From the NCBI GenBank assembly GCA_002320665.1, contig DCKO01000027.1, forward strand, positions 1 through 19,530: 19,530 bases of DNA. The letters run 5' to 3'. Below are positions 13,862 through 19,530 of the stretch, one piece after another. The DNA comes from Micavibrio sp. UBA1672 (GTDB taxonomy: Bacteria; Pseudomonadota; Alphaproteobacteria; Micavibrionales; Micavibrionaceae). Every line of letters starts with the position of its first letter. The stretch's first letter is position 1. A program made the translations under genes and the position numbers. The notes under the pieces are model-generated. The model worked only from the letters and a program-made list of their open reading frames with translations, did not search any database and was not told the origin of the DNA.

Positions 13862-16800
13862 ATGCTTGAGAACATTATTAAACAATCAATCGCTCACAGA
13901 TGGCTGGTTTTGATATCAGTCCTGGCGATTTGCGCCCTTGGAATTTACAATTTTAACCGCCTGCCGATTGATGCCGTACCGGACATCACGAACGTGCAGG
14001 TGCAGATCAATACTGCAGCAGACGGGTACTCCCCCCTAGAGGTTGAGCAGCGCATCACATTCCCCGTTGAAACCGTGCTGGCTGGCATACCGAAACTGGA
14101 TTACACACGCTCCTTATCACGCTACGGCCTTTCACAAGTAACCGTGGTGTTTGAAGACGGCACTGACATATTCTTTGCGCGGCAACAAATTGCCGAACGC
14201 TTGCAGCAAATTAAAAGCGAAATCCCCGAAGGCTTAGAGCCAATCATGGGGCCAATCAGTACAGGGCTTGGTGAAATCTTTTTCTATACGGTTGAAGCCG
14301 AAGACGGCGCACTCAAAGAAGATGGAACGGCCTATACGCCTATGGATCTTTTAACGGTACAAAACTGGATTATTGTGCCGCAACTTCGTAATCTTAAAGG
14401 CGTAGTCGAAGTCAACACGATTGGCGGCTATGAACAGCAATTCCACGTCCAACCCTACCCAGATCAGCTCCTGTCTTACGATTTAAGCATTCATGAAGTG
14501 ATTGAAGCTCTGGAAGCCAATAATGACAATGCCGGAGCCGGATATATCGAGCGCAACGGTGAACAATATCTGGTGCGCATCCCTGGGCAGGTTGAAGGGC
14601 TGGAGGATATCCGCAATATTATTGTGACCAAGCGCGATGAGTTGACCATTCGCGTTCAAGACGTAGCCGCCGTGGAACTTGGCGCACCGCTTAGAACGGG
14701 CGCAGCCACAGAGAACGGTGACGAAATTGTTCTCGGCACAGCCATGATGCTGATGGGAGAAAACAGCCGTGATGTGTCATATCGCGTAGGTGAAAAACTT
14801 AAAGAAGTTGCTGCCAGTCTGCCTGAGGGCGTGATTGTTAAACCGATTTATGACCGTACGACTTTGGTTGAAAAAACCATCAAAACGGTTGAGAAAAATC
14901 TGGCTGAAGGCGCATTGCTGGTCATTGTTATTCTGTTCCTTCTTCTGGGGAATTTCCGCGCGGCTCTCATTACAGCCCTCGTGATCCCGATTGCCATGCT
15001 TATGACGATTACAGGCATGGTGGAAAACAAGGTGTCGGGGAATTTGATGAGCCTCGGCGCTTTAGATTTTGGCTTGATCGTCGATGGTGCAGTGATCATT
15101 ATTGAGAACTGTCTGCGGCGTTTTGGTATGGAACAGCATAAATTAGGGAGACTTCTTACAAAAGAAGAACGCTTTAATTTGGCCTCGAAAGCTACCGCTG
15201 AAGTGATTAAGCCCAGCATTTTCGGGATTTTGATTATCACTGTGGTGTATTTGCCAATCTTCTCGCTGACAGGCGTGGAAGGCAAGATGTTCCATCCGAT
15301 GGCCTTCACGGTTGTTGTGGCTTTGCTCTCGGCAATGGTGCTGTCCATTACCTTCGTGCCAGCCGCTGTTGCAACCTTCATCACAGGCAAGGTGCATGAA
15401 AAAGAAAACATCGCCATACGCGGGGCAAAAAAGGCTTACGAGCCGATGCTGCGCTGGAGTATCGCGCATCCCTTACCGATTATTACAGTTGCAATCGCGC
15501 TTGTGGTGATCAGTATGTTTTCAGTGACAAAGATGGGATCGGAGTTTGTCCCTAATCTGGATGAAGGGGATATTGCTATTCAAGCCCTGCGGGCACCCGG
15601 TACCTCTCTGACAGAATCCGTGAGGATGCAATCCTTCATGGAAAAGATGCTGGTGCGCGACTTCCCTGAAGTGGACACGGTGATCGCAAGGATCGGTACA
15701 GCAGAAGTTGCCACCGATGCGATGCCACCTAATATTGCCGATACTTATGTTTTGCTAAAAAAGCGTGAAAAATGGCCTGACCCATCTAAACCCAAAGAAA
15801 AGCTGGTTGAAGAAATGGAGGTGGCCTTAGAAGCAATCCCAGGCAGTAATTATGAGTTTTCTCAACCCATTCAGCTCCGCTTTAATGAGCTGATTTCAGG
15901 GGTGCGCAGCGATGTCGCCGTGAAAATTTACGGTGATGATCTTGATCAGCTCGTTAAATCTGCAAATGATGTGTTGGAAGTTGTCCAAAACATTGAAGGC
16001 GCAGCGGGTGCAAAAGTTGAACAAGTGACGGGATTGCCTGTCTTAAGCATTGTGCCTGATCGCAAACGCATGGATCTTTATGGTCTGAATATCGCTGATG
16101 TGCAAGAAATCGTGCAAACCGCGATGGGTGGCCGTGAAGCTGGAACAGTCTTTGAAGGCGACCGCCGCTTTGATTTGGTTGTCCGTCTGCCGGAATCTCT
16201 GCGCACCGATATTGATGCGCTGGATCGTTTGCCAATCCCGCTGCCAGGCGGCGAACAAGAAGGTGTCGATGAAACACCTGATTATGTGCCTTTAGGCGAA
16301 GTGGCCGATATCTCTATTATTTATGGCCCTAATCAGGTCAGCCGCGAAAACGGCAAACGCCGCATTGTGGTCAGCTCCAATGTTCGTGGACGTGATCTGG
16401 GAAGCTTTGTCGGAGAGATCCACGAGCAAGTCTCAGCCAATGTTAAACTCCCAGCTGGATACTGGACGGAATATGGCGGCACGTTTGAGCAGTTGATCTC
16501 TGCCAAACAGCGGCTTTCGATTGTCGTGCCGATCTCGCTTCTCTTGATTTTTGGGTTGCTTTTTATGGCCTTTAATTCTGGTCGTGCGGCATTGCTAATT
16601 TTCTCTGGCGTTCCCTTGGCGCTCACAGGTGGTATAGCAGCTCTGTGGTTGCGGGATATCCCGCTTTCGATATCCGCAGGTGTTGGTTTTATTGCGCTTT
16701 CAGGTGTGGCTGTATTAAACGGTGTGGTGATGCTGTCTTTTATCCGCGATCTGGAAAAACAGGGCAAGCCATTACAAGAGGCTATCATCGAAGGCGCGCT

Positions 16801-17041
16801 CACGCGGCTGCGTCCAGTGCTTATGACGGCATTAGTGGCCAGCCTCGGCTTTGTCCCTATGGCGCTCAATACAGGCGCAGGCGCGGAAGTGCAAAGACCG
16901 CTGGCGACCGTTGTGATTGGCGGGATTATATCCTCCACCATCCTGACATTGCTGGTGCTGCCAGCTCTCTACAAATGGTTTCCCAGTCGCTTTAGTATCC
17001 GCCGCAAGGCAAAACCCCAACCAACCCATACAGAAGGTTAA
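13862..17041 (+). CDS. czcA: CzcA-type heavy-metal RND efflux pump (HME-RND)
   Basis: Proton-driven inner-membrane pump of the tripartite system. It is 1059 aa, the normal size. Family signatures: N-terminal RLPIDAVPDITNVQVQINT, PLEVEQRITFPVE, a transmembrane segment 4 motif DFGLIVDGAVIIIEN (residues 402-416), and internal repeat halves with GSEFVPNLDEGDIAIQALR and GIAALWLRDIPLSISAGVGFIALSGVAVLNGVV. D402, D408 and E415 are all present and fall at the numbers known for CzcA of Cupriavidus metallidurans, where they are needed for proton-coupled cation transport. The DFGxxxDGA form fits divalent Zn/Co/Cd (or Ni) pumps rather than the Cu/Ag type. Exact substrate cannot be read from sequence. GAGGAT precedes the ATG; the gap to czcB is 28 bp. 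Confidence 0.95.
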   Translation: MLENIIKQSIAHRWLVLISVLAICALGIYNFNRLPIDAVPDITNVQVQINTAADGYSPLEVEQRITFPVETVLAGIPKLDYTRSLSRYGLSQVTVVFEDGTDIFFARQQIAERLQQIKSEIPEGLEPIMGPISTGLGEIFFYTVEAEDGALKEDGTAYTPMDLLTVQNWIIVPQLRNLKGVVEVNTIGGYEQQFHVQPYPDQLLSYDLSIHEVIEALEANNDNAGAGYIERNGEQYLVRIPGQVEGLEDIRNIIVTKRDELTIRVQDVAAVELGAPLRTGAATENGDEIVLGTAMMLMGENSRDVSYRVGEKLKEVAASLPEGVIVKPIYDRTTLVEKTIKTVEKNLAEGALLVIVILFLLLGNFRAALITALVIPIAMLMTITGMVENKVSGNLMSLGALDFGLIVDGAVIIIENCLRRFGMEQHKLGRLLTKEERFNLASKATAEVIKPSIFGILIITVVYLPIFSLTGVEGKMFHPMAFTVVVALLSAMVLSITFVPAAVATFITGKVHEKENIAIRGAKKAYEPMLRWSIAHPLPIITVAIALVVISMFSVTKMGSEFVPNLDEGDIAIQALRAPGTSLTESVRMQSFMEKMLVRDFPEVDTVIARIGTAEVATDAMPPNIADTYVLLKKREKWPDPSKPKEKLVEEMEVALEAIPGSNYEFSQPIQLRFNELISGVRSDVAVKIYGDDLDQLVKSANDVLEVVQNIEGAAGAKVEQVTGLPVLSIVPDRKRMDLYGLNIADVQEIVQTAMGGREAGTVFEGDRRFDLVVRLPESLRTDIDALDRLPIPLPGGEQEGVDETPDYVPLGEVADISIIYGPNQVSRENGKRRIVVSSNVRGRDLGSFVGEIHEQVSANVKLPAGYWTEYGGTFEQLISAKQRLSIVVPISLLLIFGLLFMAFNSGRAALLIFSGVPLALTGGIAALWLRDIPLSISAGVGFIALSGVAVLNGVVMLSFIRDLEKQGKPLQEAIIEGALTRLRPVLMTALVASLGFVPMALNTGAGAEVQRPLATVVIGGIISSTILTLLVLPALYKWFPSRFSIRRKAKPQPTHTEG

Positions 17042-17043
17042 AG

Positions 17044-17562
17044 ATGGAATGTAAACTTCTTAAAAAGCACCGCGGCATATATGCTGCGGTGCTTTTAGCA
17101 ATATTAGTCATCGTTTCAGATCGCATAATTGAACAGGCCGTTTCACTGTATCTGCAGCATTCGGGAGGGGTCATAAAAATCACCCCATTCTTTAATCTGG
17201 TCTGGACGGGCAATGATGGTATCAGTTTTGGGATGTTGCAGGGGCTTCCGTATGGTCAATGGCTGCTTTCATTCATGGCGCTCATCATCACTGGCTTCTT
17301 CTTTATTTGGCTGCTAAGGACGAAATCACTATGGGTATGCTGCGCTCTGGGGCTGCTTATCGGCGGCGCTTTAGGCAATACATTTGAACGGCTGTATTAT
17401 GGTTACGTGATAGATATCTTGGACTTCCATTTTGCCGGATATCACTGGCCAGCCTTTAATTTAACAGACAGTGCTATTTTTATAGGGGTATCATTGCTGA
17501 TATATTATGAACTTAAAAGTCCCGAACATTCAAATAATAAAGGGAACAAAAATTATGGCTGA
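17044..17562 (+). CDS. lspA: Lipoprotein signal peptidase (signal peptidase II) in metal operon
   Basis: Inner-membrane aspartyl protease that removes signal peptides from prolipoproteins. It is 172 aa with four hydrophobic segments. Motifs seen are VWTGNDGISFGML (family NxGxAFG), GNTFERLYYGYVIDILDF with catalytic D124, and WPAFNLTDSAIFIG with catalytic D142. N112, R116 and N139 are kept. Two positions differ from typical LspA: the N-terminal D-x-x-T-K motif reads DRIIE (D26 to E30), and GN-x-x-DR reads GNTFER. LspA copies recur in Pb/Zn/Cd resistance loci (PbrC is a known example), so this is probably a cargo copy. ATG lies 2 bp after the czcA stop with AGAAGG upstream; the 3' end overlaps the next gene by 8 bp. 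Confidence 0.9.
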   Translation: MECKLLKKHRGIYAAVLLAILVIVSDRIIEQAVSLYLQHSGGVIKITPFFNLVWTGNDGISFGMLQGLPYGQWLLSFMALIITGFFFIWLLRTKSLWVCCALGLLIGGALGNTFERLYYGYVIDILDFHFAGYHWPAFNLTDSAIFIGVSLLIYYELKSPEHSNNKGNKNYG

Positions 17563-18181
17563 TAATTGTGGTGACTCATGTGGCAATCAAAGTTTTGATG
17601 GTATGACACAAACGTATAAACGCATCCTTTGGATTATTGTTGCAATTAATGGCGTGATGTTCTGTGTTGAGATTATTGCAGGATTTTTAGCTGACTCTAC
17701 AGCGCTAAAAGCCGATGCCCTTGATTTTCTGGGAGACACTGCAACCTATGGAATCACACTCTTGGTTTTAGGAAAATCGCTGGAATTAAGAGCAAAAGCG
17801 GCTTTGTTAAAAGGTTTAAGCCTTGGAGCAATGGCGTTATTTGTTTTGTGTTTTACGCTTTATCGCACAATTGTAATCGGAGAGCCTGAGCCGATGACAA
17901 TGAGCGGTATCGGTGTTCTCGCATTCATTGCCAATATGATTAGTGTCTTTTTGCTTTTAAAATATCGTGAAGGCGACTCCAATATAAAATCGGTTTGGTT
18001 GTGTAGCCGAAATGATGCAATAGGTAATATCGCTGTAATTTTGGCAGGTTTAGGTGTTTTTGCAAGCGGCACGGTATGGCCGGATATTGTTGTTGCATTT
18101 ATTATTGCAGGGTTATTTATGCATTCCTCGGTCAAAATCATTTTACAAGCCCGCAAAGAATTAAAAGAGAGTAGAAGCTAA
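17555..18181 (+). CDS. Short CDF-like cation transporter with atypical metal site
   Basis: 208 aa, about six hydrophobic segments (near 23-44, 62-73, 89-104, 117-136, 157-172, 176-191), matching the membrane half of a cation diffusion facilitator. There is no C-terminal cytoplasmic domain. The N-terminus has a Cys pair NCGDSC (C5, C9). Membrane segment 2 reads ADALDFLGD, giving D57-x3-D61 where CzcD has H-x3-D. Segment 5 reads CSRNDAIGN, giving C150-x3-D154 where CzcD has H-x3-D. This short type, annotated as 'cation transporter', recurs in proteobacterial metal-resistance islands. ATG at 17555 has an AAAGGGA site; a longer start at 17507 lies deeper in lspA. It overlaps czcD by one base. Substrate unknown. 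Confidence 0.85.
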   Translation: MADNCGDSCGNQSFDGMTQTYKRILWIIVAINGVMFCVEIIAGFLADSTALKADALDFLGDTATYGITLLVLGKSLELRAKAALLKGLSLGAMALFVLCFTLYRTIVIGEPEPMTMSGIGVLAFIANMISVFLLLKYREGDSNIKSVWLCSRNDAIGNIAVILAGLGVFASGTVWPDIVVAFIIAGLFMHSSVKIILQARKELKESRS

Positions 18182-19056
18182 TGGGACACGGACATTCACA
18201 CGGCAATCCATCGGAAATAGGCGAAAAGCGATTATGGTGGGCTGTAGGGGCCAATATTTTGCTCACCGTGGCGCAAGTTATTGGAGGACTCGTTTCCGGC
18301 AGTTTGTCCTTAATTGCCGATGCCTTGCACAATTTCAGTGATGCTGCATCACTCCTCATTGCTTTGGTGGCTATTCGCATCGGGAGAAAACCCCCTGATC
18401 AATTCAAAACCTTCGGTTATAAACGCGCCGAGACGGTAGCTGCGCTTATCAACCTGACCACGTTAATTATAATCGGTTTATATCTGTGTTATGAGGCGAT
18501 CATGCGCTTTATAACGCCAGAGCCGATAGCCGGATGGACGGTGGTTATTGTGGCTGGAATTGCGCTGATTGTTGATGTTTTCACAGCAGTCTTAACCTAC
18601 AGCCAATCGAAAACAAGTATGAATATTAAAGCGGCTTTCCTGCATAACTTGACGGATGCTCTGGCTTCGGTTGGTGTGATTATTACGGGAACGCTTATTT
18701 TGCTTTATGGCTGGATCTGGACAGATGCCGCCATGACGCTGATTATTTCCGGCTATGTTTTGTATCAAGGCCTGGCCGAAATACCGAAAGCTACTCATTT
18801 GCTTATGGAAGGTACGCCGGAGGGCATGGACATTCAGCAAGTGGTTGCCGCTATGGAGAACGATAAGGATGTGGCAGGTGTTCATCATGTTCATATCTGG
18901 CAACTGGATGAACACCGCAATGCGCTGGAGGCTCATGTTGTGCTAGGTGAAGGTGCAGATATGGATGATTTAAAATCACGGCTTAAAAAGATGCTCCATG
19001 ATAAATATGAAATAGTGCACTCAACGTTAGAATTTGAAAACACGAACTGTAAATAG
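18181..19056 (+). CDS. czcD: CzcD-type CDF zinc/cadmium/cobalt exporter
   Basis: Proton-antiporting exporter that moves divalent cations from the cytoplasm to the periplasm. It is 291 aa. The His-rich start MGHGHSHG is followed by six membrane segments. Metal-site residues are H50-x3-D54 in segment 2 (ADALHNFSD) and H155-x3-D159 in segment 5 (FLHNLTDALAS), both the standard Zn-type motif. FKTFGYKRAE after segment 2 and the cytoplasmic domain with GVHHVHIWQLDEH and YEIVHSTLEFE near the end are typical of CzcD/ZitB. Complete and undamaged. It follows the short CDF gene with a TAATG overlap and is the last gene of the efflux operon before the IS. Confidence 0.94.
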   Translation: MGHGHSHGNPSEIGEKRLWWAVGANILLTVAQVIGGLVSGSLSLIADALHNFSDAASLLIALVAIRIGRKPPDQFKTFGYKRAETVAALINLTTLIIIGLYLCYEAIMRFITPEPIAGWTVVIVAGIALIVDVFTAVLTYSQSKTSMNIKAAFLHNLTDALASVGVIITGTLILLYGWIWTDAAMTLIISGYVLYQGLAEIPKATHLLMEGTPEGMDIQQVVAAMENDKDVAGVHHVHIWQLDEHRNALEAHVVLGEGADMDDLKSRLKKMLHDKYEIVHSTLEFENTNCK

Positions 19057-19058
19057 TA

Positions 19059-19530
19059 TGGGTAACTTTTTAGACACCACCCATGAAGTCTTTAACCCAA
19101 ACGCGAAGACCTGATGCTGCATAGTATGAACTATCTAGCTTTGTGTAAATGCTCATCCATAATTTCCTGCGGTGTGCGGTAGCCAAGACATCGTCTCGGC
19201 GTATTATTCATGATGACGCTGATGTCGTAGATATCAGCGTCAGAAACGTTTTTTAAATCCACTTCACGAGGCAAGAAACGCCGGATACGGTTGTTGTTAC
19301 ATTCGACAGCACCTTTTTGCCACGGCGCTTGCGGATCACAAAAATAGGTTTCCATACCAAGTTCCTTATGGAGCAGGTGATAGCGCATAAACTCAAAACC
19401 ACGGTCAAACGTCATAGTTTGGGTCATATGACGCGGGAAAAATGACAAAGATTTACTGATTGTTTGCGCCACCGGAGCAGGCTTTCTGTTATCATTCTTC
19501 GCAATCAGGCCCTATGGGCACGTCGGTGCC
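19059..19530 (-). mobile_element. IS30-family insertion sequence, one end (continues past window)
   Basis: The 3' part of an IS with the transposase reading leftward toward czcD. The 74 bp between the czcD stop and the transposase stop hold TGGGT (19059-19063) and ACCCA (19079-19083), with ACTTTTTAGACACC between them; this is a candidate for the element's terminal inverted repeat. The exact boundary cannot be fixed because the other end is outside the window, so the start given is an estimate. The IS lies within a few bases of the czcD stop and leaves that gene intact. Confidence 0.6.
19131..19472 (-). CDS. IS30-family transposase, C-terminal fragment, probably frame-broken
   Basis: The visible 113 residues carry the end of an IS30-type DDE domain: MTFDRGFEF with the second catalytic Asp, TYFCDPQAPWQKGAVECNNNRIRRFLPRE with the catalytic Glu, then NNTPRRCLGYRTPQEI. 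The coordinates use a GTG at 19470-19472, which is not a real gene start, because the homologous frame continues upstream as GLIAKNDNRKPAP. An in-frame TAG at 19512-19514 then interrupts it. Just beyond, another frame reads GTDVP, resembling the GT-x-V segment that normally precedes. This suggests a frameshift or small deletion, so the copy may be inactive. The first catalytic Asp would lie outside the window. Confidence 0.85.
   Translation of the reverse strand: MAQTISKSLSFFPRHMTQTMTFDRGFEFMRYHLLHKELGMETYFCDPQAPWQKGAVECNNNRIRRFLPREVDLKNVSDADIYDISVIMNNTPRRCLGYRTPQEIMDEHLHKAR

Noticed and set aside
14848..15417. 189-aa open frame on the minus strand inside czcA, and a similar 202-aa one at 16333-16941
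   Set aside because: Low-complexity Ser/Thr/Lys-rich translations antisense to well-conserved CzcA membrane motifs, with no ribosome site or family signal.

Overview
The window joins two functional blocks and ends in an insertion sequence. It looks like part of a conjugative plasmid or integrative conjugative element. The P-type (VirB/VirD4) secretion operon and its protein styles suggest an alphaproteobacterium of moderate GC, but no rRNA, replication or taxonomic marker gene is present, so the host assignment is tentative.

Left block (1-9762, all minus strand, read right to left): one very compact mating-pair-formation operon in the order virB2, virB3, virB4, virB5, a 61-aa lipoprotein, a 130-aa lipoprotein, virB6, virB8, virB9, virB10, virB11, virD4. 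The virD4 gene runs off the left edge. Most junctions are 1-4 bp overlaps (ATGA, TAGTG) or gaps of 2-15 bp, so the genes are probably co-transcribed and translationally coupled. No virB1, relaxase or oriT is visible. The usual virB7 slot between virB6 and virB8 is empty, and the small lipoprotein after virB5 is the best VirB7 candidate.

Middle (9763-10894): a divergent intergenic region with several inverted repeats, then on the plus strand an XRE-type repressor translationally coupled to a secreted, cysteine-rich TrbM/KikA-like protein. This pair is probably the regulatory and accessory arm of the transfer region.

Right block (10956-19056, plus strand): a divalent heavy-metal efflux module. 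It holds a small exported Cys/His protein, a CzcCBA tripartite RND pump (outer-membrane channel, periplasmic adaptor with a long His/Asp-rich arm, HME-RND pump with the D402/D408/E415 motif), a lipoprotein signal peptidase (LspA), a short two-domain-less CDF-type transporter with an unusual metal site, and a full CzcD-type CDF exporter. The CDF proteins would move metal from cytoplasm to periplasm and CzcCBA from periplasm to outside. The 135-nt gap before czcC can fold into a candidate three-way-junction leader. From czcC on, genes overlap or nearly touch.

Right edge (about 19059-19530, minus strand): the 3' end of an IS30-family element abutting czcD, with a transposase fragment whose reading frame is broken near the window end. 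The arrangement reads as metal-resistance cargo next to conjugation genes, bounded on one side by an IS.
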